DNA from: Clostridia bacterium
Lineage (GTDB): Bacteria > Bacillota > Clostridia > Christensenellales > DTU072
Assembly (NCBI GenBank): GCA_028703745.1
Contig: JAQVME010000047.1
Span: 1 to 8,449 of the forward strand
Length of the DNA: 8,449 nucleotides
Reading direction: 5' to 3'
Positions 1-7,744 of this stretch are shown piece by piece. A model generated the notes under the pieces. The model saw nothing but the letters and a program-made list of their open reading frames with translations. It had not been told where the DNA came from and searched no databases. Within the stretch, counting starts at the first letter, position 1. Each line of letters begins with the position of its first letter. The position numbers and the translations under genes were made by a program.

Positions 1-824
1 CCCACAAGGTTGTAAAGCCGGTTGTAGTTGTCCTCTTTCCTCAGTTGCAATACGGCGTACGGACGTTTGCCGTCGGGGTTTGTCAGCCCCACGGGACGGA
101 ACGGTCCGAACCTAAGGCTCTCCGCGCCCCTTTCCGCCATAACTTCCAGCGGCATACAAGCGTTGAAGACGTCGCCCTTCTCAAAGTCGCGGAGTATGAC
201 TCTCTCCGCGCCTGCAAGCTCCTCGACAAAACGGTAATATTCGTCCTTGTCCAGAGGACAGTTCAAATAATCGTCTCCGCCCTTGCCGTACCTGCCTTGA
301 AAGTACGCCTTTGTCATATCCACGCTGTCAAAGGTGACAATCGGGGCTACGGCGTCAAAAAAGAATAGGCGGCTGCCACCAAGCAACTTATCTATGCTTT
401 CCGCCAGCTTGCCGGAGGTCAACGGTCCGGAAGCGACAATGGTATTGTCGGCAATCTCGGCACACTCTTGCCTCACCAGCGTGAAATTGTCAAAGTCCGA
501 TAAGGTTTTTTCTATTTCGCGAGAAAAAGCCTCTCTCTCTACTGCCAGCGCGCCGCCTGCGGGTACCGCATGCTTGTTGGCAGCTTTCAAAATCAGAGAA
601 TCCAGCATAGCCAGCTCGGATTTCAGCAAACCTTGCGAGGTGTTCTCATCAAGGCTCTTGAGACTGTTTGAGCACACCAGCTCCGCCAGGTCGGCGGTCT
701 TGTGTATGTCCGTCTTTACGGTCGGTCGCATCTCGTAGAGCTTGACGGCATGTCCCCTTTTCAGAAGCTGATACGCTGCCTCGCAGCCTGCCAGCCCCCC
801 GCCGATTATTTTAATCTCCGTCAT
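1..824 (-). CDS. trmFO: Methylenetetrahydrofolate-tRNA-(uracil-5-)-methyltransferase TrmFO, C-terminus outside window
   Basis: TrmFO makes 5-methyluridine at position 54 of the tRNA T-loop, using methylenetetrahydrofolate as carbon donor and reduced FAD; it is a cytosolic flavoprotein. The 274 visible residues start with MTEIKIIGGGLAG, the FAD-binding glycine motif (GGGLAGCE at 8-15). Then come the family signatures CSNSLKS at 51-57, VPAGGALAVERE at 88-98, FFDAVAPI at 155-162, NACMPLEVMAERG at 221-233 and LRFGPFRPVGL at 237-247. Cys51 and Cys223 match the two conserved cysteines of the family. The protein is normally about 435-440 residues long, so roughly the last third lies beyond base 1. 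The start is set by the glycine motif directly after it. This start lies inside the end of topA with a 14-base overlap in another frame, and no good Shine-Dalgarno is visible, which suggests translation coupled to topA. In many Firmicutes the next gene is xerC/codV; that is expectation only. Confidence 0.97.
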   Translation of the reverse strand, partial: MTEIKIIGGGLAGCEAAYQLLKRGHAVKLYEMRPTVKTDIHKTADLAELVCSNSLKSLDENTSQGLLKSELAMLDSLILKAANKHAVPAGGALAVEREAFSREIEKTLSDFDNFTLVRQECAEIADNTIVASGPLTSGKLAESIDKLLGGSRLFFFDAVAPIVTFDSVDMTKAYFQGRYGKGGDDYLNCPLDKDEYYRFVEELAGAERVILRDFEKGDVFNACMPLEVMAERGAESLRFGPFRPVGLTNPDGKRPYAVLQLRKEDNYNRLYNLV

Positions 825-2898
825 TGGTAAGTATTATGGTATGACCGCAAGTCTTGTTGATGCATACATAACTCTTATTATCTCCCTTTTGGGTTATTCT
901 CATCACACCGTTGCACTTGGGGCAGAGATGCGGAGCCGGAACTTCCCAAGACATAAAGTCACATTCCGGATATTTGCCGCAACCGTAGAAGGTTTTGCCG
1001 GCTCTCGTTCTTTTCTTAACTATATCGCCGCCGCACCTCGGACATTTTCCTACGGTCTCTACTATATTCTTTATGTTTTTGCATTTAGGGTAATTCGGGC
1101 ATGCCATAAATCTGCCGTAACGGCTGCTTCGTATTACCATGAGGGCGCCGCATTTGTCACAGACCACGTCCGTAACCTCGTCCTCCATTTTTACCTTCTT
1201 TTCTAAACTATAAGCCATTTTTACGTTCTTTTCAAACGGCGGATAGAAATCGGCGATTATCTTCTGCCATTCCTCGCCGTTCTGAATAGTATCCAATTTT
1301 GTTTCCATGCCCGCCGTAAACTTTGAGTCGACAATGTCGGCAAAATTCTTTTCCATAAACTCTACAACAGTTTCACCTAGCGGGGTAGGCTTAATGTTTT
1401 TTTGTTCCTTAACCGTGTACTCCCTCTTCGCCAATACGCTTATGACACTGGCGTAGGTGCTGGGACGTCCGATGCCGTTTTCTTCCATAGCTTTTACTAG
1501 CGTGGCGTCGGTAAACCTCGAGGGCGGTTTTGTGAATTTTTGCTCGCTCTTGAGTTCCTTGAAGTCCAGCTTTTCGCCTTCTGTTAGGTCAGGCAAACGG
1601 CTGCCCGCCTCCTCCTCGTCCTCTACTGAGTTGTCATACGCCGCCGTATAACCGCGAAAGACCAGAGTCTTGCCGCCGACCTTGAAGCCGTACACTCCGC
1701 TGTCTGTTCCGGCGTTTATGTGCACGTTCAACGTATTATAGACCGCGTCAGTCATCTGGCTGGCAATAAAACGGTCATAAATCAACTTATATAATCTGTA
1801 ATGGTTCCTGCCTATCTTAGCTTTCAGCAATTCCGGCGTTTTGTCCAGCGCAATGGGGCGTATCGCCTCGTGGGCATCCTGCACACCGCTGGCTTTCGTA
1901 GAATAAAAATTCGGTTTCTTGGGGGTATACTCCTCGCCATAAACGCTCTTAATGAAATCCAGCGCTTCCTTCTGCGCATCGGACGACACCCTGACGCTGT
2001 CCGTTCTTATATATGTGACGAGAGCCGTCTGACCCTCTCCCTCGATATTTATGCCTTCATAGAGCTGTTGCGCAAGTTTCATAACTTCGGGAGCGCTTAT
2101 ACCCAGTCTTTGGGAGCCGTCCTGTTGCAGCGTGCTGGTCGTAAACGGCGCGAAGGGTCGTGATTTTGACACACCTCTTTTTACGCTGTCCACTATCCAT
2201 TCTGCGCCCTTGAGGTTCTTTTCGACAGCCTTTGCCTCGACTTCGCTCGTCACCTTTATTTTTTTGCCGTTGTAGTCGTTCAGGGCGGCTTTTATGCCTG
2301 CGCCCTTCGCCTTCTTCAATAGCATGGCAAAGATATTCCAGTACTCTTCAGGCACGAACGCCGTCACTTCACGTTCTCTGTCGACGATCATCTTCAGAGC
2401 CGCAGACTGCACCCTGCCGCCGCTGAGTCCGGATTTTATTTTCTTATTTAGCACCGGACTGATTTTGTAGCCTACAAGACGGTCCAGCACGCGACGCGCC
2501 TGCTGCGAATTTATGAGATCAAGGTTGAGTTGACGGGGCTTTTGTAACGCCGCGTTGACAGCCTTTGAGCTGATTTCGTTGAATTCTATACGCTTGGGAT
2601 TTTCAAGCTCAAGCACGTTCGCAAGATGCCACGATATCGCCTCGCCCTCTCTGTCAGGGTCAGTTGCTAAGTAGACTTCGTCGGTGCCTTTCATGGCGGC
2701 TTTTAGCTTTTTTATCGTGTCTTTCTTGTCTTTGTTTACTTCGTATTCCGGCTTATAATTGTTCTGAAGGTCAATGCCTAAACTCTTTTCCGGCAGGTCG
2801 CAAATGTGCCCTCCCGATGCCAGAACCTTGTAACCGTCGCCCAGATATTTTTGAATGGTCTTTGATTTCGACGGTGACTCTACTATTACTAATTTCAT
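811..2898 (-). CDS. topA: DNA topoisomerase I (type IA)
   Basis: TopA relaxes negatively supercoiled DNA by cutting one strand through a 5'-phosphotyrosine bond and passing the other strand. The protein is 695 residues, usual for Firmicutes. An N-terminal Toprim domain carries Glu7 in VESPSKSKTI and the metal-binding DPDRE at 80-84 (ATDPDREGEAISWHL). The core follows with SGGRVQSAALK at 159-169, PFTTSTLQQD at 251-260, the catalytic Tyr296 in TYIRTDS, HEAIRP at 343-348 and a later GIGRPSTYASVIS motif. The C-terminus holds three four-cysteine zinc ribbons with Cys at 580/583/600/606, 619/622/640/646 and 659/662/679/684. All catalytic residues are present. Its ATG follows the dprA stop with no gap (TAAATG), and a GGAG lies 7 bases upstream inside dprA. 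The end overlaps trmFO by 14 bases. Confidence 0.98.
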   Translation of the reverse strand: MKLVIVESPSKSKTIQKYLGDGYKVLASGGHICDLPEKSLGIDLQNNYKPEYEVNKDKKDTIKKLKAAMKGTDEVYLATDPDREGEAISWHLANVLELENPKRIEFNEISSKAVNAALQKPRQLNLDLINSQQARRVLDRLVGYKISPVLNKKIKSGLSGGRVQSAALKMIVDREREVTAFVPEEYWNIFAMLLKKAKGAGIKAALNDYNGKKIKVTSEVEAKAVEKNLKGAEWIVDSVKRGVSKSRPFAPFTTSTLQQDGSQRLGISAPEVMKLAQQLYEGINIEGEGQTALVTYIRTDSVRVSSDAQKEALDFIKSVYGEEYTPKKPNFYSTKASGVQDAHEAIRPIALDKTPELLKAKIGRNHYRLYKLIYDRFIASQMTDAVYNTLNVHINAGTDSGVYGFKVGGKTLVFRGYTAAYDNSVEDEEEAGSRLPDLTEGEKLDFKELKSEQKFTKPPSRFTDATLVKAMEENGIGRPSTYASVISVLAKREYTVKEQKNIKPTPLGETVVEFMEKNFADIVDSKFTAGMETKLDTIQNGEEWQKIIADFYPPFEKNVKMAYSLEKKVKMEDEVTDVVCDKCGALMVIRSSRYGRFMACPNYPKCKNIKNIVETVGKCPRCGGDIVKKRTRAGKTFYGCGKYPECDFMSWEVPAPHLCPKCNGVMRITQKGDNKSYVCINKTCGHTIILTNDGD

Positions 2899-3987
2899 TT
2901 ACACGCTCCAATAATTGTTATTGCATTTATTTATTATACCCCGTGAAGACAACATAATCAACAAGGAATTCAGCTGCGGCACGGGTAATTCCACCTCTGA
3001 AAGTATCTCCTCGAAATGCTGTTCGCCGTTGCGCTCAAGGAAGCTGACTATCCTCTCCTCCATAACGTCCAAAAGCATTGCGGAGGGCTTTTCTTCTTCG
3101 ACGGGGGGCAAACCCACACCCTCGAACAGCTCGCTGACGCTCGTTACGGCAATGGACTGACACTCTCTTATGCTCTTGTTGCAGCCGCCGCTGGCTTTAT
3201 TATAAATACTACCGGGTACGCAAAAAACTTCTCTTCCCTGCGATACTGCGTGATTAATCGTCGTCATAGTACCGCTTTTCTCTCCGGCCTCGGTAACTAG
3301 TATTCCCCTGCTAAGCCCGCTTATAATTCGGTTTCTGGCGGGGAAATTGTACTGCTGCGGCTGAGTGCCGATATCGTATTCAGTTATAATAAGCCCTTTT
3401 TCGGCTATTTCATTGTATAGCCCCAGATTCTCCGGGGGATATACCCGTTCGATGCCGTTGCCGAGCACGGCTATAGTTTTTCCTCTGTTCTCGAGCGCCG
3501 CCTTGTGCGCCGCGGTATCCACGCCGCTTGCTAGACCGCTGACAATAGTAAACCTTCTCGAAAGCGCGGTTACGAACTCCTCGGTAACCCTCAGCCCGTA
3601 TTTCGTAGGCATTCTGGTGCCCACGACGGCAAAGCAAGGACTTCCAAGAAGTTCCATATTTCCTTTACAATACAACATTAATGGCTTATCGTCAAACTGT
3701 TTTAATAAAAAAGGATAGTTCTCGTCACAAATTGACAATATATTTACCGAGTGAAGATTTATTTTTTGCTCTTCGCCGTCGAAATCTATTTTATCGCGCG
3801 TTTCGGCAAGCTCCTCAAAAAGCCGCTGTCCGACGGCAGCAACTACGCCCTCGCGCACCTTTTGTAGGTTGGCGTAAATATCCCCTACGTTTTTTACCAG
3901 CTCGAGTATCCTTGACGCTTTCGCCGCGCCGATACCTTCTGTTCTTCTCAGCATAAAAAGCGCTTTATGATAGTCTTGAAGTTTCAT
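2899..3987 (-). CDS. dprA: DNA-processing protein DprA/Smf
   Basis: DprA binds single-stranded DNA that enters during natural transformation and loads RecA on it; it is also conserved in bacteria not known to be transformable. The protein is 362 residues, normal for Firmicutes. The N-terminus has a helix-hairpin-helix-like stretch (RRTEGIGAAKASRILE, 14-29). The central extended Rossmann fold shows VVGTRMPTKYG at 121-131, IVSGLASGVDTAAHKAAL at 148-165, AVLGNGIERVYPPEN at 173-187, FPARNRIISGLS at 215-226 and EKSGTMTT at 236-243, then VPGSI at 257-261. A winged-helix-like segment (about 306-357) ends the protein. One deviation: the usual NxLIxxGA element reads NKSIRECQS at 270-278, so the Leu and the Gly-Ala pair are missing. 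The start overlaps the comM stop (ATGA), and an AGGA lies 8 bases upstream. Confidence 0.97.
   Translation of the reverse strand: MKLQDYHKALFMLRRTEGIGAAKASRILELVKNVGDIYANLQKVREGVVAAVGQRLFEELAETRDKIDFDGEEQKINLHSVNILSICDENYPFLLKQFDDKPLMLYCKGNMELLGSPCFAVVGTRMPTKYGLRVTEEFVTALSRRFTIVSGLASGVDTAAHKAALENRGKTIAVLGNGIERVYPPENLGLYNEIAEKGLIITEYDIGTQPQQYNFPARNRIISGLSRGILVTEAGEKSGTMTTINHAVSQGREVFCVPGSIYNKASGGCNKSIRECQSIAVTSVSELFEGVGLPPVEEEKPSAMLLDVMEERIVSFLERNGEQHFEEILSEVELPVPQLNSLLIMLSSRGIINKCNNNYWSV
2906..2909 (-). promoter_or_regulatory. Ribosome binding site of topA inside dprA
   Basis: GGAG lies 7 bases before the topA ATG (2898), within the final codons of dprA. Its position fits the start that gives the canonical MKLVIVESPSKSKTI N-terminus. 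Confidence 0.75.
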
Positions 3988-5525
3988 AACGAGTATCCTA
4001 TTTCCTTTTTGTCAACGGTTTTGAATTGTATTGCTTCTGCTATGTGTTCAACACGTATGCTCTCCGCGCCGTCGAGGTCGGCAACCGTTCTGGCGGTCTT
4101 TAGAATGCGCGCCGCCGCCCTCGGCGACAGCTTCTGTAGGCTGAAGGCATTCTCGAGCAGGGTTTCTGACTGCGCGTCAATGGCGCAGTATTTTTTTATT
4201 TGGCGGCTGTTCATCTGCGAATTGGTATATATGCCCTCGTCGCGGAACCGTTCCAGCTGTATATTTCTCGCCGCTTCCACCCTCCGTCTCACGCTAAGAC
4301 TGTCCTCGGCTCCGGAGCCGCCGCGCAGCTCTCTGAATTCTATGCCGTCCACGGTCACAAACAGGTCTATTCTGTCCAGCAGCGGACCCGAAAGCCTTGA
4401 CATATAACTTTTTATGTCCTTTGCCGAACAAGTGCAGAGCTTCGTACGGCTGCCCGAATAGCCGCAGGGACACGGGTTCATGCTGGCTATCAGCATAAAA
4501 TGCGCGGGATATTCTACAGTACGCGCCACTCTCGTGACGGTAATTGCGCCGTCTTCTAAAGGTTGGCGCAGCGTTTCGAGCGTATGTCTGGGGTATTCGG
4601 GCATTTCATCAAGGAAAAGCACTCCGTTATGCGCCAGACTTACTTCGCCCGGCGTGCTTCTGGCTCCGCCGCCCGTAAGGCTGAAAAGACTTGCGGTATG
4701 GTGAGGGGTGCGGAAAGGTCTTGCGGTGACAATACCCTCTTCGGGGTCGAGAAGTCCGGCAACGGAATGGATCTTTGTTACCTCGATAGCTTCGGCAAAG
4801 GTCATAGGCGGCATAATAGTCGGCACACATTTTGCCAGCATGGTTTTGCCGGTGCCGGGACTGCCGCACATAAGAAGGTTATGCGAGCCGGAAACGGCGA
4901 TTTCGAGCGCGCGTTTTGCCATGGCTTGTCCTTTTATATCTGAAATATCTATGCCGTACTTGTCGGCAACGGCGCCTGCGCCGTATTCCGCGAAAGGCAC
5001 GGCCTTTACTGAGGAAATGCCAATCAAAAAGTTGACTACGCCGGACAGCGTCTCAAAAGCGTACGCCTCGATACCTTTTATGTAAGACGCTTCAGCGGCG
5101 TTGCCCTTGGGAATTATGAATTTTTTGTGCCCCGATTGCAAAGCAGAAATCATTATCGGCATTACTCCGTTGAGTCTGCGCAGCGAACCGTCCAAAGACA
5201 GCTCACCGAGGAATATATATTCCTGATAGTTCTTTGCGGGTATCTGTTGCGTGCTGATAAGAAAGCCCACGGCAATGGGCAAATCAAAGCCCGAACCGTC
5301 CTTTTTCGTATCGGATGGAGCAAGATTTACGGTGATTTTGCGTGGAAGAAAATCATACGAGCTGTTTTTGACGGCGGCTCTCACCCTGTCGCGCGCTTCC
5401 TTGATACTTGTGCCCGGCAGCCCGACAATATCAAAAGAAGGTATGCCCGACTGCGCGTATACCTCAATTTCAACGGGAAAGCCGTTTATGCCCTCGAGGG
5501 CAAAACTTTTTAATGAAGATAACAT
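3984..5525 (-). CDS. comM: YifB/ComM family Mg-chelatase-like AAA+ ATPase
   Basis: This is a 513-residue YifB/ComM protein. In Gram-negative transformers, ComM is a hexameric helicase that promotes branch migration when incoming DNA is integrated; the role of the Firmicutes member is less certain. The N-terminal ChlI-type domain (about 1-170) starts with the typical LEGINGFPVEIEVYAQSG and FDIVGLPGTSIKEARDRV. The AAA+ module has Walker A GSPGTGKT at 221-228, FRTPHHTAS at 271-279, Walker B VLFLDE at 302-307, sensor Asn350, a cysteine cluster (C352, C354, C364, C366) and the LLDRID element at 382-387 with candidate arginine finger Arg385. The C-terminal Mg-chelatase domain contains LSPRAAARILKTARTVADL at 466-484. 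The start matches the family N-terminus and has AGTGAG 9 bases upstream. It overlaps dprA by four bases, supporting a joint DNA-handling role. Confidence 0.95.
   Translation of the reverse strand: MLSSLKSFALEGINGFPVEIEVYAQSGIPSFDIVGLPGTSIKEARDRVRAAVKNSSYDFLPRKITVNLAPSDTKKDGSGFDLPIAVGFLISTQQIPAKNYQEYIFLGELSLDGSLRRLNGVMPIMISALQSGHKKFIIPKGNAAEASYIKGIEAYAFETLSGVVNFLIGISSVKAVPFAEYGAGAVADKYGIDISDIKGQAMAKRALEIAVSGSHNLLMCGSPGTGKTMLAKCVPTIMPPMTFAEAIEVTKIHSVAGLLDPEEGIVTARPFRTPHHTASLFSLTGGGARSTPGEVSLAHNGVLFLDEMPEYPRHTLETLRQPLEDGAITVTRVARTVEYPAHFMLIASMNPCPCGYSGSRTKLCTCSAKDIKSYMSRLSGPLLDRIDLFVTVDGIEFRELRGGSGAEDSLSVRRRVEAARNIQLERFRDEGIYTNSQMNSRQIKKYCAIDAQSETLLENAFSLQKLSPRAAARILKTARTVADLDGAESIRVEHIAEAIQFKTVDKKEIGYSL
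3996..3999 (-). promoter_or_regulatory. Ribosome binding site of dprA inside comM
   Basis: AGGA lies 8 bases before the dprA ATG (3987), with a second purine-rich AAGGAAA a few bases further upstream (4007-4001). Both are inside the last codons of comM. With the ATGA overlap this fixes the start and points to coupled translation. Confidence 0.65.
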
Positions 5526-5574
5526 AATTTTCAGCTCACTTTTGTCTTAATTTGCCGTTTATTTTTTTCAAAAA
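5526..5574 (-). other. Short AT-rich gap between the Ig-like gene and comM
   Basis: This 49-base stretch is the only non-coding DNA inside the minus-strand unit. It contains the likely comM ribosome site (AGTGAG at 5540-5535, 9 bases before the ATG). There is no hairpin followed by a T-run and no convincing promoter, so read-through from the Ig-like gene into comM is expected. Confidence 0.6.
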
Positions 5575-7650
5575 TTATTCTTCTTCAGTTTCCTTGGGAG
5601 GTTTAATTCTTCTTGTGTATGGTTTTTTATATCTGAGGGTAAGCAGCGCCACAAGCCCTGCCGTCACCGCCACAACGCCGCCTATCGTGCCGAAAAATGC
5701 GCCCCAGCTAAGTATTTTGCCAAAGACTCGCACTCCCGACGGAGGGGGGCTTACGTCGGTTTTTACGGCGCCCTCTGTCACCAGGGCGTACCTGCCGGCT
5801 TTTTTCAGCTTGAATGTAACCGTGTTGTTTATTACCTCGGTCTCGAGTTTTTGCTGGCTGTCAAGATCAATAATGGCGAACATCCTTTCTTCGTAGCCCA
5901 TAGGTACGGGGATAGTCACCAGCGCGCCATTGTCGAAAACATAGGCAACGTCTATATCGTTATAGACGAATTTTGCCATAAAGGGATTGGCGAACGCGAT
6001 ATCAAAGCCGCTAAGTGATGCCGCGCGAAATAGCAGGCTATCAAGCTCAATGCCGTCCTTGTCTATCTTTTGCATAACAAGCGTAACCGTATCACCCTTT
6101 TTCATATTGGGAAAATCGGCGGGGTCGGCAACATAAGAAATGTTGAGGTTTATGCCGGGGGGCACGCTATGTATGAAGTATTTGTATTTTATCGCGCCGG
6201 TTATGGCGCTGTCTATTTGCGCCGAGATTATATCAAAATCGGACAACGTGGTGTCGGCAGACTCAAAAAACAGGCTGAGGTCGCCGTATAAATCCAATAG
6301 GTTTTGCCAGGCGGCTTGATTGTATTGGCTGCCGTCGAGAGCAAGAAATTTTGTGTTGTATTCCTCCGCCATATCTTCGAGATCCAGCGTTCCGAAATGC
6401 GGCACGATAAGACTTGAAGTGTTGTAGTTGCCGACGTTGTCAAAGACGGTAATCTGCAAAAGCTCCTTGTCAAGGCTGTCAAAAGACGCCGAATAAACAT
6501 TATGCATTTGTTTTGTGAAAGTATAATTCTCTCCCGCAACTTGTATTCTGTCAATGCCGCTATGGCTGTCCGTGCAAATAGCGCTTAAGGTATAAGGCAA
6601 AGCCTTCGTCAAATCTATGTTTAGATGAATATCGCTGAGTGACGGCGCAATTCTGTCGAGATTGTTGACTTCGGCGGAAACCACCGGAGAGGTGTTGCCT
6701 GCGTTGTCTTGATAATACGCCGAGAGCGTGAACAACCTGTGCTCGGCAAGATAAAAACTGCCCTCATATACGAATTGTTCTCCGTTCAAGGTATAACGCA
6801 TGCTGCCCGGCTTTATGCCCGAACCGCCGTCATTGCCGGGTTCGTCTGCATCCTCGCCGTAGCTGATAGTCACTAAATACTCTCTGGCATAGCCGTTTGT
6901 GCCTTCGCCTACCGCCACGTTCGGAGTAAATACAAATTGCGGCGCAGAAGGCTGCGTTGAATCAAATTTGTCATAGATGTATTGTTTGGTAGAATAATTG
7001 CCGGCGTTGTCGAACACCGTGATGTGTACCGTAGTCGGCTCGTATATCGTAAAGTAATCATTTAGCGCGGGGCTTTCTATCGTGCGAACTTCGACCCCCT
7101 CGCCGCTGTCTATAGCAATTTCGGCTTTCTTCACGCCTGAGTTGCCGTTGTCAACGCCCAGCACCACCTGCACGGCAAAACCGTTCTCGCGTCTTGTCCA
7201 TTCCGTCATTTCTGAAACAGCAGCTTGTTGCGGCGCGGCGTTGTCGCTTCGTACATTGACTTCTGCATACACCGGAAGCAACGCGCCTTGGCTGTCAGCG
7301 GCATAGCACTTTATGATTAGCTCGCCGTTCATCGTGACGGAGTATTGCGCCGCGCCACCTTCTGTTTCGTAAGGGGCAGACCGCGAAATCTCCTCGCCGT
7401 TCTTGACTACGATAAAGACGCAGTATTGCGTGCTGACGCTGAACGTCAACTTTATGCCCCGCGCATAAACAGGGTTTTCGGTATCGTAGGATACGGTATT
7501 TGCATCAAAGTCCAAACACTCGGCCTGCAAAAAAACAAGATTATCAAAGGCAGACGCCGCCCTTTCACGGGGAGAAAAGCCTATAACAAAAGCAGGCAAC
7601 AACAGCATTGCAAAAAGACATATAAAAATAGCGTTTATGTACCTTTTCAT
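5575..7650 (-). CDS. Secreted, membrane-anchored protein with tandem Ig-like domains and a FIVAR-like module; function unknown
   Basis: I do not recognise this 691-residue protein as a named family. Residues 1-24 form a signal peptide (basic start, hydrophobic core about 6-24, possible cleavage after Ala-Ser-Ala at 32-34; Cys11 is not in a lipobox). Three similar beta-sandwich repeats follow, each with SGV/SGI early (171-173, 277-279, 364-366) and a DNAGN or DNVGN end motif (214-218, 315-319, 404-408). Asp..Ala-Pro linkers join them (about 136-140, 229-237, 332-336). A more diverged domain (about 60-135) precedes them. Residues 443-486 resemble a helical FIVAR module (Tyr443, Trp448, then a long amphipathic helix). 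About 488-626 is beta-rich. A transmembrane helix spans about 646-672, followed by a short basic then acidic cytoplasmic tail. The topology puts about 600 residues outside the cell, suggesting an adhesive, structural or binding role (inference). It is the promoter-proximal gene, 49 bases before comM. Confidence 0.85.
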   Translation of the reverse strand: MKRYINAIFICLFAMLLLPAFVIGFSPRERAASAFDNLVFLQAECLDFDANTVSYDTENPVYARGIKLTFSVSTQYCVFIVVKNGEEISRSAPYETEGGAAQYSVTMNGELIIKCYAADSQGALLPVYAEVNVRSDNAAPQQAAVSEMTEWTRRENGFAVQVVLGVDNGNSGVKKAEIAIDSGEGVEVRTIESPALNDYFTIYEPTTVHITVFDNAGNYSTKQYIYDKFDSTQPSAPQFVFTPNVAVGEGTNGYAREYLVTISYGEDADEPGNDGGSGIKPGSMRYTLNGEQFVYEGSFYLAEHRLFTLSAYYQDNAGNTSPVVSAEVNNLDRIAPSLSDIHLNIDLTKALPYTLSAICTDSHSGIDRIQVAGENYTFTKQMHNVYSASFDSLDKELLQITVFDNVGNYNTSSLIVPHFGTLDLEDMAEEYNTKFLALDGSQYNQAAWQNLLDLYGDLSLFFESADTTLSDFDIISAQIDSAITGAIKYKYFIHSVPPGINLNISYVADPADFPNMKKGDTVTLVMQKIDKDGIELDSLLFRAASLSGFDIAFANPFMAKFVYNDIDVAYVFDNGALVTIPVPMGYEERMFAIIDLDSQQKLETEVINNTVTFKLKKAGRYALVTEGAVKTDVSPPPSGVRVFGKILSWGAFFGTIGGVVAVTAGLVALLTLRYKKPYTRRIKPPKETEEE

Positions 7651-7652
7651 GG

Positions 7653-7658
7653 CTCTCC
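7653..7658 (-). promoter_or_regulatory. Ribosome binding site of the Ig-like protein gene
   Basis: GGAGAG lies two bases before the ATG at 7650 (core GGAG four bases before it). The match is strong but the spacing is on the short side. It supports the chosen start, which is also the only one that keeps the whole signal peptide. Confidence 0.65.
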
Positions 7659-7671
7659 GATTTTATAAATA

Positions 7672-7700
7672 ATTATAACATACAAAAACATCGTTATCAA
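7672..7700 (-). promoter_or_regulatory. Sigma-A-type promoter for the five-gene minus-strand unit
   Basis: Read on the minus strand, TTGATA (7700-7695) and TATAAT (7677-7672) are separated by exactly 17 bases. A TG one base before the -10 box gives an extended -10 element. The predicted start point is about 7665, leaving a leader of only about 15 bases before the ATG at 7650, enough for the ribosome site and nothing more. No other comparably good promoter was seen between here and trmFO, so the genes downstream probably depend on it. Confidence 0.8.
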
Positions 7701-7724
7701 CGCTTTTTTCTTTTAGTCTAATAT
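7694..7724 (+). promoter_or_regulatory. Possible promoter for the YkvI-like gene
   Basis: On the plus strand TTATCA (7694-7699) and TAATAT (7719-7724) could act as -35 and -10 boxes, but the 19-base spacing is poor; TATATA or TATAAA just downstream could serve as the -10 instead. The -35 box would overlap that of the minus-strand promoter on the opposite strand. Weak evidence. Confidence 0.25.
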
Positions 7725-7734
7725 ATAAAACTGA

Positions 7735-7744
7735 AAGATATCTT
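7735..7744. repeat. Ten-base perfect palindrome in front of the YkvI-like start
   Basis: AAGATATCTT reads the same on both strands and ends six bases before the ATG at 7751, where a Shine-Dalgarno would normally sit. It might be a small operator or hamper ribosome access, but a palindrome of this length in AT-rich DNA can occur by chance. Confidence 0.3.

Noticed and set aside
1801..2163. Long plus-strand open frames opposite topA, comM and the Ig-like gene
   Set aside because: All are antisense to well-supported genes, and their translations show no family motif.
3410..3637. Minus-strand open frame of 75 codons inside dprA
   Set aside because: It lies in another frame of dprA, has low-complexity Arg-rich content and no ribosome site; a shadow of the real gene.
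4400..4480. Cysteine cluster in ComM as a new metal site
   Set aside because: The CPCG...CTC arrangement is a normal feature of the YifB/ComM family.
5526..5600. Possible internal promoter before comM (TTGAAA in an A-rich run)
   Set aside because: No acceptable -10 box at 16-18 bases from it; the run is simply A-rich.
6228..6554. Minus-strand open frame of 108 codons inside the Ig-like gene
   Set aside because: It overlaps the Ig-like gene in another frame, with no recognisable motif or ribosome site.
7663..7678. TTATAA repeated twice with four bases between
   Set aside because: It is made of AT-rich promoter sequence (the -10 box and start region) and TTATAA is its own complement; it is not specific enough to call an operator.
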